Positions 1 through 9,218 of a stretch of 64,000 nucleotides of DNA are shown piece after piece (position 1 is the stretch's first letter; each line of letters starts with the position of its first letter). Source of the DNA: Mycolicibacillus koreensis (GTDB taxonomy: Bacteria > Actinomycetota > Actinomycetes > Mycobacteriales > Mycobacteriaceae); assembly GCF_002104795.1 (NCBI RefSeq), contig NZ_NCXO01000011.1:27656-91655 (forward strand), in the 5' to 3' direction. The notes under the pieces were generated by a model. That model was not told the origin of the DNA and searched no databases. It worked only from the letters and a program-made list of their open reading frames with translations. A program made the position numbers and the translations under genes.

Positions 1-1357
1 CAACTACGCGTTGCTGCTGATCTCGCGGTACCGCCACGAGTTGCGGTGCCACCGCGATCATCGGGCGGCGCTGGCGGAGGCGGTGCGCACCGCCGGCCCG
101 GCGATCGTGGCGAGCAACGCCACGGTGGTGCTGGCCTTGGTGACGCTGCTGCTGGCGGTGATCCCGAGCACCCGCAGCCTCGGCGCGCTCGCCGCATGCG
201 CGCTGGTGGTGGCCGCACTCGCGGTGCTGGTGGTGTTGCCACCGCTGTTGGCGCTCTGCGGACGGCGGCTGTTCTGGCCGTTCATTCCGCGTCCGGGCGC
301 CGACGGCGAGCACGACCGCGGCTGGTGGCATCGCGTCGGTGAGACGGTCGCCGCACGTCCGGTGCTGGTCGCCGTCGGGACCACCGCGGTGCTGGTGGCC
401 CTCACCGGCGGGCTGGCGGGACTGCACACCGGGCTGTCGCAGACAGAACAGTTCCGGGTCAGCGCGGAATCGGTGAGCGGGTTCGACACCCTGGCTCGCC
501 ATTTTCCTGCCGGCCTGGTCAGCCCCACCGTGGTCATCGCCCCGACCTCCCGGGCGGCGGCGGTGCACGACGCGATCGAGGCCACCGCGGGGGTGGTGTC
601 GGCGCGCGCCACCGGGGCTTCGGCGAGCGGGCTGACCCGCTGGTCGGTGATCACCGACGCGCCACCGGCCTCCGCGGAGGCGTTCGCCACGATCACCGCG
701 CTGCGGGCGGCCACCGCCGCCGCCGATCCGGCCGCGCTGGTCGGCGGCCCCGACGCCGAAGCCCTCGATGTGCGCGACGGGTCGGTGCACGACCGGCGGG
801 TGGTGATACCGGCGATCCTGGCGGTGATCGTGGTGGTGCTGTTCGTGTTGCTGCGAGCGGTGCCGGCCCCGCCGGTGCTGCTGGCGGCCACCGCGCTGTC
901 GGCGCTGGCCGCCCTCGGGGTCGGCGGCTGGGCCGCGGTGCACCTGTTCGGCTTCCCCGCCCTGGACAACTCCACCCCGCTGTACGCGTTTTTGTTCCTG
1001 GCCGCCCTCGGGGTGGACTACACGATCTTCCTGGTGGTCCGGGCCCGCGAAGAGACCCGTGGACGCGACACCGCCGCGGGAATGATCCGGGCGGTGTCGG
1101 CCACCGGGGCGGTGATCACCAGTGCCGGTGTGGTGCTGGCGGCGGTCTTCGCCGTGCTCGGGGTGCTGCCGCTGATGGTGCTCACCCAGCTGGGGATCAT
1201 CGTCGGTGTGGGCATCCTGCTGGACACCTTTGTGGTGCGCACCCTGGTGATCCCGGCGTTGTTCACGCTCATCGGCGACCGGATCTGGTGGCCGCAACGA
1301 CCGTGGGTGCCGGTCGGCGACGACCCGCACCACAGCTCCTACCGAAGGGAGACCTGA
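1..1357 (+). CDS. MMPL-family exporter, C-terminal part (5' truncated by window edge)
   Basis: The frame is open from the first base, so the start lies outside the window. About 450 residues remain. They hold hydrophobic clusters, a large extracytoplasmic loop (about residues 130-260), then five more membrane spans in the usual second half of an RND/MMPL transporter. The second block contains a conserved acidic tract (LGVDYTIFLVVRAREETRG) typical of the MMPL transmembrane domain. Such proteins export lipids or other hydrophobic compounds across the inner membrane. The substrate cannot be read here, and no acyltransferase or polyketide synthase gene is visible nearby. The stop overlaps the tspO start (TGATG), so the two genes are probably cotranslated. 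Confidence 0.88.
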   Translation, partial: NYALLLISRYRHELRCHRDHRAALAEAVRTAGPAIVASNATVVLALVTLLLAVIPSTRSLGALAACALVVAALAVLVVLPPLLALCGRRLFWPFIPRPGADGEHDRGWWHRVGETVAARPVLVAVGTTAVLVALTGGLAGLHTGLSQTEQFRVSAESVSGFDTLARHFPAGLVSPTVVIAPTSRAAAVHDAIEATAGVVSARATGASASGLTRWSVITDAPPASAEAFATITALRAATAAADPAALVGGPDAEALDVRDGSVHDRRVVIPAILAVIVVVLFVLLRAVPAPPVLLAATALSALAALGVGGWAAVHLFGFPALDNSTPLYAFLFLAALGVDYTIFLVVRAREETRGRDTAAGMIRAVSATGAVITSAGVVLAAVFAVLGVLPLMVLTQLGIIVGVGILLDTFVVRTLVIPALFTLIGDRIWWPQRPWVPVGDDPHHSSYRRET

Positions 1358-1851
1358 TGCGCGCGACAACGCTGGTGGCCACCACCGTCGCGGTCGCGGT
1401 GACCGCGACGATCGGCGGCGCGGTCACCGCCCCGGCGGTGCAGTCCCGCTGGTACGCCCGACTCCACAAACCTCCCTATCAACCACCGCGGCAGGTCTTT
1501 CCGGTGGTGTGGCCGGTGCTCTACGTCGACCTCGCAGCGGTCTCGGCCGCCACGATCGACGAGCTGCACCGCCGTGGCGCCCGCGGCGCCGCCCGCCGCT
1601 ACCGGTTGGCACTGGCGGTGAACCTGGTGCTCAATGCAGGCTGGTCGTGGCTGTTCTTCGGCCGCCGCCGCCTCCGCGGGGCGGCGGTGACCGCCGCGGC
1701 CCTCACGCTCAGCAGCGCCGACCTGACCCGCCGCGCCGCCGTGGTGGACGCGCGCCGCGGTGCGCTGCTCGCCGCCTACCCGAGTTGGTGCGCGTTCGCG
1801 ACCGCGTTATCCACTCACCTGTGGGTGACGAACCGGGGCCGGGTGCTTTAG
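1357..1851 (+). CDS. TspO/MBR family membrane protein
   Basis: A 164-residue membrane protein of the tryptophan-rich sensory protein/peripheral benzodiazepine receptor family. It carries the family's WYARLHKPPYQPP loop, the VFPVVWPVLY segment and the NLVLNAGWSWLFFG helix. Members bind porphyrins and related tetrapyrroles in the membrane and take part in stress responses. Length and about five predicted helices fit the family. The ATG overlaps the stop of the upstream MMPL gene, which decides the start. The 3' end overlaps the convergent epimerase gene by four bases. Confidence 0.9.
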   Translation: MRATTLVATTVAVAVTATIGGAVTAPAVQSRWYARLHKPPYQPPRQVFPVVWPVLYVDLAAVSAATIDELHRRGARGAARRYRLALAVNLVLNAGWSWLFFGRRRLRGAAVTAAALTLSSADLTRRAAVVDARRGALLAAYPSWCAFATALSTHLWVTNRGRVL

Positions 1852-3203
1852 TCCCGGACCCGGCCGAGCAGGTGCCGCAGCGCCGGTTCCAGCGTGGTGT
1901 GGCGGAACACGTGCCCGTCGCGCATCAGCCGGTCGGGGGCCACCCGCTGGCTGGCCTGCGCCATCTCCCGGGCCCCCTGGGCACCGAGGAGCAGCCGCGG
2001 CCCCAGCGCCGGCACCGGAAGCACCGTGGGGCGGCGCAGCACGCGTCCGAGGGTGCGGGTGTAGTCGAGGTTGCGCACCGGGTTCGGGGCGACCGCGTTG
2101 ACCGGCCCGGCCAGGGCGGTGTCCCACAGGCCGCGGTGGAAGATGTCGACCAGGTCGTCGATGCCGATCCACGACAGCCATTGGCGGCCGTCGCCGAGGC
2201 GCCCGCCCAGCCCGGCGCGGAACAGCGGCAGCTGCAGTCCCAGGGTGCCGCCGCGGGGGGATTGCACGATCCCGATGCGCACCGTCACCACCCGCTGCCC
2301 GGCGGCGGTGGCCGGTGCGGTCGCCGCCTCCCAGTCGACGGCCAGCTGCGCCAGGAAATCGTCGCCGCGTTCGCTGTCTTCGGTGAGCACCTCATCGCCG
2401 CGGTGCGCACCGTAGTAGCCGATGCCCGACGCCGAGAGCAGCGTGACCGGTGTGTCGGCGGCGGCCACCAGGTCAGCCAGCCGACGGGTCGGCACGACGC
2501 GCGAGTCCCGCAGCTCGCGGCGGTGCGCCTCGGTGAAGCGCCCGGCCACCGACTCACCGGCCAGGTGGATCACCGCATCGACGCCGTCGAGCAGATCCGG
2601 ATGCGGATCAGCCGGATTCCACTGCCGCTCACCGGGATTGGCGGCCGCCCGGCGCACCAGCCGGATGACCCGGTGCCCCCCGGTGGACAGAAACGCGGTC
2701 AACGCCGAGCCGACCAGACCGGAGGCTCCGGTCACCGCGATCGTGCGCGGCGACAGCCCCGCCGCGGCGGCCCGGCCGTGGGCGGCCAGGTCGGCGGCGA
2801 GTTGGCGATGCCGGTAGGCGAACATCGGCCGCAGCGCGAACGCGGGGACCGGGGCGTCGATGCGGTCGGTGAGCCGGGTGCGGTCGGGTCCGACCTCGGC
2901 GAAGTCGTGGGTGTGCTGCCAGCGCACCAGCGCCCAGGCCGGCAGCGAGGCCAGCCCGTCGCGCCCGATCCGGTCGACGAACCGCGCCGGCGGGTCGTAG
3001 CCGTCGGGCTGGTGGTCGGCCACCCAGCGCAGCCCGCCGGGCAGCCGCAACTGCGCGCGGCCGTCGGCCAGCGAACCGGCCTCGGCGATCACCCGCATCG
3101 ACTGCCACGGCGGGGAGAGCCGGTGGATCGCCCCCGGCCGGGCGTGCCAGGCGAACACCTCGTCGCGCGGGGCCTCCAACACAGTCGAATAGCTCAGTCC
3201 CAT
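1848..3203 (-). CDS. TIGR01777 (SDR39U1-like) NAD-dependent epimerase with N-terminal SRPBCC domain
   Basis: A two-domain protein of about 451 residues. Residues 1-150 look like a SRPBCC/START-type ligand-binding fold (opening MGLSYSTVLEAPRDEVFAWH). The rest is an extended short-chain dehydrogenase with the nucleotide-binding loop TGASGLVGSAL near residue 155 and the family segments IHLAGES, SASGIGYYG and ISWIGIDD-like WLSWIGIDD. The fused layout is the actinobacterial form of the SulA/YfcH family; the substrate is unknown. The inner ATG at 3203 is preferred over one four codons upstream because it matches the family start. It is convergent with tspO and divergent from the secreted protein gene. 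Confidence 0.88.
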   Translation of the reverse strand: MGLSYSTVLEAPRDEVFAWHARPGAIHRLSPPWQSMRVIAEAGSLADGRAQLRLPGGLRWVADHQPDGYDPPARFVDRIGRDGLASLPAWALVRWQHTHDFAEVGPDRTRLTDRIDAPVPAFALRPMFAYRHRQLAADLAAHGRAAAAGLSPRTIAVTGASGLVGSALTAFLSTGGHRVIRLVRRAAANPGERQWNPADPHPDLLDGVDAVIHLAGESVAGRFTEAHRRELRDSRVVPTRRLADLVAAADTPVTLLSASGIGYYGAHRGDEVLTEDSERGDDFLAQLAVDWEAATAPATAAGQRVVTVRIGIVQSPRGGTLGLQLPLFRAGLGGRLGDGRQWLSWIGIDDLVDIFHRGLWDTALAGPVNAVAPNPVRNLDYTRTLGRVLRRPTVLPVPALGPRLLLGAQGAREMAQASQRVAPDRLMRDGHVFRHTTLEPALRHLLGRVRD

Positions 3204-3246
3204 AGTGGCTACCATAGGCTGCCGCCGGCGCGGTTACGCTTTGCCC

Positions 3247-3702
3247 ATGCGCATGCCCATGCCCATGCTCGGTGCGGTGATCATCGCGGTGGCGGCTTTC
3301 GCCGCCGCGCCGAGCGCGCACGCCGGGCCCTACGGTGACTTCTTCACCAGCCCGTCGCGAAACATCGACTGCGTCATCAGCGCGGCCTCCACAGCCACCC
3401 CGGCGCGCCCGGCGGCGGTGCGCTGCGATCTGCGGGAACGCACCTTCACCCCGCCGCCGCGCCCCCCGGACTGCGGCATGGGGCCGTGGGCGAAGAGTGT
3501 GCGCCTGGCGCGCGGGGCCCCGCCGCGGTTCACCTGCATCTCCGACTCGACGGTCAGCGACGAGGCGGTGGTCCTCGACTACGGCCGGCACCTCGCCGCC
3601 CAGGGCTTCGACTGCCTCAGCGGACGCGACGGCATCCGCTGCACCGACACCACCACCGGCCGCGGCTTCCGGCTCGCCGCCGACTCCTACGAGTTCTTCT
3701 GA
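3247..3702 (+). CDS. Small secreted protein of unknown function
   Basis: A 151-residue protein with a Sec-type signal peptide: [11 protein letters not shown], a hydrophobic stretch, then a likely cleavage after AHA. The mature part has six cysteines (in CVIS, RCDL, DCGM, TCIS, DCLS, RCTD), suggesting three disulfides outside the cytoplasm. I recognise it only as a mycobacterial conserved secreted type in which the N-terminal motif [13 protein letters not shown] recurs. In-frame codons upstream to 3205 exist, but starting at 3247 leaves a clean signal peptide. It overlaps the convergent PPE gene tail to tail by 16 bases. Confidence 0.75.
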   Translation: MRMPMPMLGAVIIAVAAFAAAPSAHAGPYGDFFTSPSRNIDCVISAASTATPARPAAVRCDLRERTFTPPPRPPDCGMGPWAKSVRLARGAPPRFTCISDSTVSDEAVVLDYGRHLAAQGFDCLSGRDGIRCTDTTTGRGFRLAADSYEFF

Positions 3703-5135
3703 TCGGGAGCCTCGGCGGGGCCGCTCGGCGTGGCCCAGCTCCGGGGCACCATCGGGCCGGTCTCCTCGCCGGCCCGGGTGGCCAGCCCGCCGGCGACGGC
3801 CGCTGCGCCGACGGTGCCGGCGAAACCGATCGGTCCGGCGCCCCGCGTCGAGGCAGCGGGCCCGGCGCCCTCGCGGTATTCGTAGCGGTAGCCGCGGGCG
3901 AGTATCCGCGGCCGGCTGTGGCGCGCCGCGGTCGTCGGCGTCGCGGACTCGGTGTCCCCGGGCGCGGCGGCCCCGGCCGTCCGCTGCGCCGATCGCACCG
4001 CACGGCGCCGCAGGACGACGGCATCCGACGGCGGCGGCGCGGCCCCGACGACGTAGCCGGCGACACCGGGGGGCCCGGCCGCCGGGGGCGCCCCCGGCGT
4101 CGCAACCGGTGCGGCCACCGGCGCCGCCGCACCCGGCGCCGGAGCCGGGGCGACGCCGCTGGGTGCGGGGGCGACCGACGACGGCGCTCCGCTCGTCGTC
4201 GCGGGGAGGTCGGCCGGGGCCGGGGCGAGCTGCCCGGCCGGCACCGCCGGAGGGCCGCCGACGTGGGCGAGTCCGGCCAGCCCGGCCAGCCCGGCGGTGC
4301 CGGCGAAGCCGGGCAGGATGCCCGCCGGCGGGATCAGCGCGAACATCGTCTCGGTCAATTCGGTGATCTGCGGGGCGAACGTGAGCGCCACCTCGCCCGC
4401 CCAGTGCGGCACCTCGGTGATCAGCACCGGGTCGCTGAGCAGGTTCTCCAGCGCCCCGACCGGGTTCAGGCCGGCCCCCGACAGGTCCTTGCCGATGGCG
4501 GTGGTGATGTCACCGATGCGGGTCTGCCACCAGCTGAGCTTGGTCGGGCCGCCGTCGTCGTCCTGGCTTTTGCCCGGCGTTGCGGCTTTGAGGATCTGCG
4601 GGGCCGCCGCGGCGTGCGGGGCGGCGGCGACCGCTGCGGTCGACGCGGCCTGGTAGGTGGTCATGGTGGTGGCCGCCTGGATCCACATCCGGGTGTAGTC
4701 GGCTTCGTTGATCGCGATCGGGATCAGGTTGATGCCGAAGAAGTTCGTCGCCTCCAGTACGGCGTGGGTGGCGTGATTGAGGGCGAGTTCGGCCAGGGTG
4801 GGCATCGCCGCGAGCGCTGCGGTGTAGGCCGCGGCCGACGCCTCCTGGGCCGAAGCGGTCCGGGCGGCCGCCTCTCCCATCTCGGTGAGCCACACCAGAT
4901 AGGGAACATGCGCCGCCACATAGGATTCCGCGCTCGGACCCTGCCATGCGCCGGTCTGCACCCCGGTCACGACCGTGCTGAGGGCCGCCGCGGTCTCGGC
5001 GTACTGGACGCTCAGCGCTCGCCAGGCGGCTGCGGCGGCCAACAGCGGGCCGGGTCCGGGACCGCTGCTCAACGCCGCCGAATGCACCTCCGGCGGAGCG
5101 GCGATCCACAGCGGGGTCCACAGCGGGGCGGTCAC
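3687..5135 (-). CDS. PPE family protein, PPE-PPW subfamily
   Basis: The N-terminal 180 residues are a PPE domain: [20 protein letters not shown], then helices with [31 protein letters not shown] and [17 protein letters not shown]. The C-terminal end carries the PPW signature, GFAGT followed by PMVPRSW. A proline/alanine-rich linker of about 110 residues lies between. PPE proteins are usually secreted by ESX systems with a PE partner. No PE or esx gene is nearby, so it is an orphan. GTG at 5135 gives the expected short lead-in; another GTG at 5195 would add 20 unrelated residues. The lead-in ([17 protein letters not shown]) is a few residues longer than usual. Confidence 0.9.
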   Translation of the reverse strand: MTAPLWTPLWIAAPPEVHSAALSSGPGPGPLLAAAAAWRALSVQYAETAAALSTVVTGVQTGAWQGPSAESYVAAHVPYLVWLTEMGEAAARTASAQEASAAAYTAALAAMPTLAELALNHATHAVLEATNFFGINLIPIAINEADYTRMWIQAATTMTTYQAASTAAVAAAPHAAAAPQILKAATPGKSQDDDGGPTKLSWWQTRIGDITTAIGKDLSGAGLNPVGALENLLSDPVLITEVPHWAGEVALTFAPQITELTETMFALIPPAGILPGFAGTAGLAGLAGLAHVGGPPAVPAGQLAPAPADLPATTSGAPSSVAPAPSGVAPAPAPGAAAPVAAPVATPGAPPAAGPPGVAGYVVGAAPPPSDAVVLRRRAVRSAQRTAGAAAPGDTESATPTTAARHSRPRILARGYRYEYREGAGPAASTRGAGPIGFAGTVGAAAVAGGLATRAGEETGPMVPRSWATPSGPAEAPDQKNS

Positions 5136-5255
5136 CGATCGCTGCCTCCCGTCTGGCGTCGCACCGGGCTCGCGCGACCCGTTCGGCAGCGACACTAACG
5201 GTCGAAAATCCGTATTTAAGAGTAATTACCTGAATTTTTTCTGCATATGCGGATG
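5136..5255 (-). promoter_or_regulatory. AT-rich upstream region of the PPE gene
   Basis: About 50 bases at 5205-5250 are strikingly AT-rich for this genome, with TATTTAAGAGTAATTACC and a run of six T followed by TGCATATGC. The stretch lies between the stop of the JmjC gene and the PPE start, both read leftwards. It likely holds the PPE promoter, and on the minus strand the A-rich run could also end the upstream transcript. AT-rich PPE promoters are typical Lsr2 targets in mycobacteria; that is inference here. Confidence 0.45.
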
Positions 5256-6473
5256 CTATTGGGCTTCGGGGACGAGGAAGCCGGCAGCGAGCAGGCTGCG
5301 CACCAGGTGGGTTTGGGCCCCGCGGCTCAGCCCCGGCACGTCCCGCACCCGAAACGGCTCGGTGCGCGCGGCCAGGAACCGCAGCGCCGGCTCGTGCTCG
5401 GCGCCGCGGCGCAGCAGCACCTGCGCGAACTGCAGCCCGACACCGTCGGGCAGCGGGATCACCCGGGCATACAGCGGCTGATACCGACGCAGCACCGTCT
5501 CGGCGTCGACGTCGCCGGTGACCGCCGCGGGCTGAACCGGTGGGCAGCGCCCCCGGCGCGACACGATGTTCGCCAAGGCGGCCAGCCCGGCGTCGATCGC
5601 CGCGGGCTCGCCGACCGCCTCGACCGTCGGGGCGAGCCGGCGCCCCAGCTCGGCGCGCACCGCCGGATCATCGAGGTAGCGTGCCGGGAGTCGCTCGTGG
5701 AGACGCTCGTCGGTGAGGCTCAACGCGTGCACCACATGGGTGAGCAACGTGAGCAGGGTCGGCGCATGCAGCCCGACCGTCAGGTGCAGTGACGCTTCCG
5801 GCCCGGTCGCCGCGGCGTGCGGCGCCCCCCGCGGCAGATACAGCACGTCCCCGGGGGCCAACCGCAGCACGGTCGGCGCCGGCAGCCCGGTGACATCCAG
5901 CTGCTCGTGGCGTGCCATGAACGCGGCGGGCACCGGCGCGTCGCCGTAGAGGTGCCAGTGTTTGGTGCCGCCGATCTGCAGGACCATCACGTCGTGGGGG
6001 TCGTAGTGCGGGACGAAACCGGTCGCCGACGGTGGTGTGAGGTAGGCGTTGACCTGGGCGGGGAAGTTCAGTTCGACCTCCAGGGAGTGCGCGAGGTCGG
6101 CGACGGAGCGCAGATAGCGTTCCAGCTTGTTGATGACGATCGTGTAGCCGGCGGCGAAGTCCTGCTGCACCCGCGCCACATCCAAGGTGCCGTCTGCGGC
6201 GCGGTAGTGGTCGGCCTCGCGCTGCTCCTCGCCGCGAACCAGCCGCAGCGTGGACGGGTCCGGCCGCACGCACTCCAGGAGCTCGGCGGTCGACGGCGGC
6301 ACCAGGCCCGCGAAATAGTCGGGGTCGTCGCGGTGGACGTGGTGGCGCGCCACGGTCCAGACGTCGTCGAGAAACGTCTGCACCGGCAGCGGCGTGAGCA
6401 GCCACGCCAGCGTCGACTCCGCCGTGGCCCCTCCCCCTTCGTCCTCGGCCGACCCGGCCGTCGCCGCAACCAC
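5256..6473 (-). CDS. JmjC/cupin-4 domain oxygenase (RoxA-like)
   Basis: A 405-residue Fe(II)/2-oxoglutarate oxygenase candidate. The facial triad is visible as H156 and D158 in HYDPHD and H219 in PRGAPHA. K171 in GGTKHWHLY suits 2-oxoglutarate binding. The C-terminal 150 residues form the winged-helix-like region seen in bacterial ribosomal oxygenases, which hydroxylate ribosomal proteins (YcfD/RoxA hydroxylates L16). The actual substrate here is unknown. The start is GTG. The gene follows lpdC by only four bases on the same strand, so they are probably cotranscribed. Confidence 0.82.
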   Translation of the reverse strand: MVAATAGSAEDEGGGATAESTLAWLLTPLPVQTFLDDVWTVARHHVHRDDPDYFAGLVPPSTAELLECVRPDPSTLRLVRGEEQREADHYRAADGTLDVARVQQDFAAGYTIVINKLERYLRSVADLAHSLEVELNFPAQVNAYLTPPSATGFVPHYDPHDVMVLQIGGTKHWHLYGDAPVPAAFMARHEQLDVTGLPAPTVLRLAPGDVLYLPRGAPHAAATGPEASLHLTVGLHAPTLLTLLTHVVHALSLTDERLHERLPARYLDDPAVRAELGRRLAPTVEAVGEPAAIDAGLAALANIVSRRGRCPPVQPAAVTGDVDAETVLRRYQPLYARVIPLPDGVGLQFAQVLLRRGAEHEPALRFLAARTEPFRVRDVPGLSRGAQTHLVRSLLAAGFLVPEAQ

Positions 6474-6477
6474 CGGG

Positions 6478-7875
6478 TCACATGTTGATCATGTGCCCGA
6501 TCAGCCCGTGGAAGCACTCCTGCAACGCCTCGGACATGGTCGGGTGGGTGTGCACGTTGCGGGCCAACTCGGCGGCGGTCAGGTCCCACTTCTGCGCCAG
6601 GGTCAGCTCGGGCAGCAGCTCGGAGACGTCGTGGCCGACCATGTGCCCGCCGAGCAGCTCGCCGTAGGTCGCGTCGGCGATCAGCTTGACGAAACCGCTG
6701 GGGTCGCCGGCCCCGTGCGCCTTGGCGTTGGCGGTGAACGGGAACTTGGCGACCTTGACGTCGTAGCCCTCGTCGCGGGCCTGCTGCTCGGTGAGCCCGA
6801 AGCTGGCGACCTGCGGCTGGCAGAACGTGGCCCGCGGCATCATCCGGTAGTCACCGAGGGGCATCGTCTCTGCCCCGCCGATGGTCTCGGCGGCCACCAC
6901 GCCCTGCGCCTCGGCCACGTGCGCCAACTGCAGCAGCCCGGTCACGTCGCCGATCGCGTAGATGTGGTCGACGCTGGTGCGTAGGTACTCGTTGACGCCG
7001 ATCGCGTTGCGGTCGGTCAGCGCCACCCCGGCGTCGTCCAGGCCGTAGCCCTCGACGTTGGGGGCGAACCCGATCGCCTGCAGCACCTTGTCGGCGGTGA
7101 GGGTCTCGGCGTTGCCGTCCTTGCTGACGGTGACGCCGACCTGATCGCCGCGGTCGTCGATGCTCTCCACCTTGGTGCCGGTGCGGATCGTCACGCCCAG
7201 CTTCTTGAACTGTTTCTCGATCTCCTTGGAGACGTCGGGGTCCTCGTTGGGCAGCACCCGCGGCAGGAACTCCACGATCGTCACGTCGACGCCGTAGTTG
7301 GCCAGCACGTAGCCGAACTCCATGCCGATCGCCCCGGCGCCGGCGATGACGATCGAGTCGGGCAGCTCGCGGGTCAGGATCAGCTTCTCGTAGGTGACCA
7401 CGTTCTCCGAGAGGCTGGTGCCCGGCACCAGCCGGGTGCTGGACCCGGTGGCGATGATGGCGTTGTCGAAGGTGACCTCTTCGGTGCCGCCCTCGTTGAG
7501 CTCCACCGCGATGGTGCGCGCGTCGGTGAACCGGCCGTAGCCGTGGATCTCGGTGATCTTGTTCTTCTTCATCAGGTAATGCACACCGGCGACGCGCCCG
7601 TCGGCGATCTTGCGGCTGCGGTCGAAGGCGACGCCGTAGTCGAACGTGGCCTGCCCACTGATGCCGAACATCTCGGCGTCCTTGGTGAAGATGTGGGCCA
7701 ATTCGGCGTTGCGCAGCAGCGCCTTCGAGGGGATGCACCCGACGTTCAGGCAGACCCCGCCCCAATATTTGGGTTCGACGATCGCGGTGGTCAACCCGAG
7801 TTGGGCGGCGCGGATCGCGGCGACATACCCGCCGGGGCCGGCTCCGAGGACGACGACGTCATAGTGGCTAGTCAC
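6478..7875 (-). CDS. lpdC: Dihydrolipoamide dehydrogenase (E3)
   Basis: A 465-residue flavoprotein that reoxidises dihydrolipoyl groups of 2-oxoacid dehydrogenase complexes with NAD+. In mycobacteria it also serves the peroxidase/peroxynitrite reductase with AhpC/AhpD and DlaT. It shows the FAD loop [14 protein letters not shown], the redox disulfide C42/C47 in [13 protein letters not shown], the NAD loop [14 protein letters not shown], and the C-terminal catalytic H444/E449 in HTHPTMSE. Length equals the family norm. The start is GTG ([11 protein letters not shown]). The neighbours that follow on the same side, two small membrane proteins and an aldehyde dehydrogenase, match the order around Rv0462. 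Confidence 0.96.
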   Translation of the reverse strand: MTSHYDVVVLGAGPGGYVAAIRAAQLGLTTAIVEPKYWGGVCLNVGCIPSKALLRNAELAHIFTKDAEMFGISGQATFDYGVAFDRSRKIADGRVAGVHYLMKKNKITEIHGYGRFTDARTIAVELNEGGTEEVTFDNAIIATGSSTRLVPGTSLSENVVTYEKLILTRELPDSIVIAGAGAIGMEFGYVLANYGVDVTIVEFLPRVLPNEDPDVSKEIEKQFKKLGVTIRTGTKVESIDDRGDQVGVTVSKDGNAETLTADKVLQAIGFAPNVEGYGLDDAGVALTDRNAIGVNEYLRTSVDHIYAIGDVTGLLQLAHVAEAQGVVAAETIGGAETMPLGDYRMMPRATFCQPQVASFGLTEQQARDEGYDVKVAKFPFTANAKAHGAGDPSGFVKLIADATYGELLGGHMVGHDVSELLPELTLAQKWDLTAAELARNVHTHPTMSEALQECFHGLIGHMINM

Positions 7876-8285
7876 CCGTTCACCATAAACCTCGCCGGTT
7901 TGCCGTCAGCGGCGCGACCGGCGACACACGCGGCCCCCCGTGTTTAACGGCGTCGCTCCCCGGGGTACCGGACCATAACACCGCTTATCGATGCGGTGAC
8001 CGGACCGACGTTCCCGCGAGAGGCATCCAGCACATGAGCACAGATCCGCCGACACGCCGGTCGCCCCCGGCGGGCGGGGCGTGCCGCACCTCAATCCCCG
8101 GGGCAGAAATCGACAACAGCCGATGTCGCGAAACGCGCTCGCCGTCACCGGCCGTCGCGACCATTTCACCCAAAACATACGTTATGTTACGAGGTGTGCG
8201 GAGGTTCTCCGCCAGGCGCCGCAGCAACGACTTCACCGACGCAGGACGACACGCGACAGGACGACGACGAAAGACGCCAAGGATC
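7876..8285. other. 410-bp divergent promoter region between lpdC and mmaA4
   Basis: No gene is supported here. The frame in front of mmaA4 stays open back to 8034, but those residues are arginine/proline-rich and unlike the methyltransferase family. The region contains the inverted repeat at 8174-8188 and several GC hairpins, such as CCGC-N8-GCGG near 7981. Both genes must be driven from here. Confidence 0.6.
8174..8188. promoter_or_regulatory. Perfect 6-bp inverted repeat upstream of mmaA4 (candidate operator)
   Basis: AACATACGTTATGTT is a perfect inverted repeat with a 3-base centre, AT-rich against the GC-rich background. It lies about 98 bases upstream of the mmaA4 start, a plausible position for a TetR- or MarR-type operator or a promoter-associated site. 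No cognate regulator gene is adjacent. Confidence 0.4.
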
Positions 8286-9200
8286 ATGTACACCCCGCCC
8301 ACCTCATCTTCCGAGGCCCCGCGCCTGCGTCCCCGTTTCGATGACGTGCAGGCCCACTACGACCTCTCCGATGACTTCTTCGCCCTCTTCCAGGACCCGA
8401 GCCGCACCTACAGCTGCGCCTATTTCGAGCCACCGGAGCTGACCCTGGAGCAGGCCCAGGTCGCCAAGGTCGACCTCAACCTCGACAAGCTGGATCTGCA
8501 ACCCGGGATGACCCTGCTCGACATCGGCTGCGGCTGGGGCGCGACGATGCGTCGCGCGATCGAGAAGTACGACGTCAACGTCATCGGGTTGACCCTGTCG
8601 AAGAACCAGCGGGCCTACTCGCAGCGACTGCTCAACAGCGTCGGCGGCAACCGCGACCGCCTGGTGCTGTTGCAGGGGTGGGAGCAGTTCCGCACCCCCG
8701 TCGACCGGATCGTGTCGATCGAGGCATTCGAGCACTTCGGCCATGAACGCTACGACGATTTCTTTGCGCGCTGCTTCGACATCCTGCCCGACGACGGCCG
8801 GATGACCATTCAAAGCAGCGCCAGCTACCACCCGTACGAGTTGAACGCCCGCGGCAAGAAGCTGACCTTCGAGACCGCCCGGTTCATCAAGTTCATCGTC
8901 ACCGAGATCTTCCCGAAGGGGCGTCTGCCGAGCACGCAGATGATGATCGACCACGGTGAGAAGGCCGGGTTCGCCGTGGAGGAGGCGCTGTCGCTGCGCC
9001 CGCACTACATCAAGACGCTGCACCTGTGGTCCGAGGCGCTCAAAGCCAACCGGGACCGTGCCATCGAGGTGACCTCCGAGGAGGTCTACCAGCGTTACAT
9101 GCGGTATCTGACCGGCTGCGAGTACTACTTCCGCGACGAGGTTCTCGACGTCAGCCTGGTCAGCTACCACAAGTCGGCGGCGACGAGCGCCACCGACTGA
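8286..9200 (+). CDS. mmaA4: Mycolic acid methyltransferase MmaA4/Hma-type
   Basis: A 304-residue SAM-dependent methyltransferase of the CmaA/MmaA family. It has the N-terminal [21 protein letters not shown] segment, the SAM motif [14 protein letters not shown] at residues 77-90, [17 protein letters not shown] and the C-terminal [18 protein letters not shown]. Residues such as [16 protein letters not shown] and [13 protein letters not shown] match MmaA4 better than CmaA2, PcaA or UmaA as I remember them. MmaA4 makes the hydroxylated precursor of keto- and methoxy-mycolates. ATG at 8286 follows AAGGA and fits the family N-terminus. In M. tuberculosis this gene lies in the mmaA1-4 cluster; here it stands alone beside lpdC. 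Confidence 0.88.
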   Translation: MYTPPTSSSEAPRLRPRFDDVQAHYDLSDDFFALFQDPSRTYSCAYFEPPELTLEQAQVAKVDLNLDKLDLQPGMTLLDIGCGWGATMRRAIEKYDVNVIGLTLSKNQRAYSQRLLNSVGGNRDRLVLLQGWEQFRTPVDRIVSIEAFEHFGHERYDDFFARCFDILPDDGRMTIQSSASYHPYELNARGKKLTFETARFIKFIVTEIFPKGRLPSTQMMIDHGEKAGFAVEEALSLRPHYIKTLHLWSEALKANRDRAIEVTSEEVYQRYMRYLTGCEYYFRDEVLDVSLVSYHKSAATSATD

Positions 9201-9218
9201 GCCGCCGGGGGGTTCGCT

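Noticed and set aside
8034..8285. N-terminal extension of MmaA4 from an upstream ATG
   Set aside because: The extra 84 residues are Arg/Pro-rich and unlike the family. A good ribosome-binding site precedes 8286.
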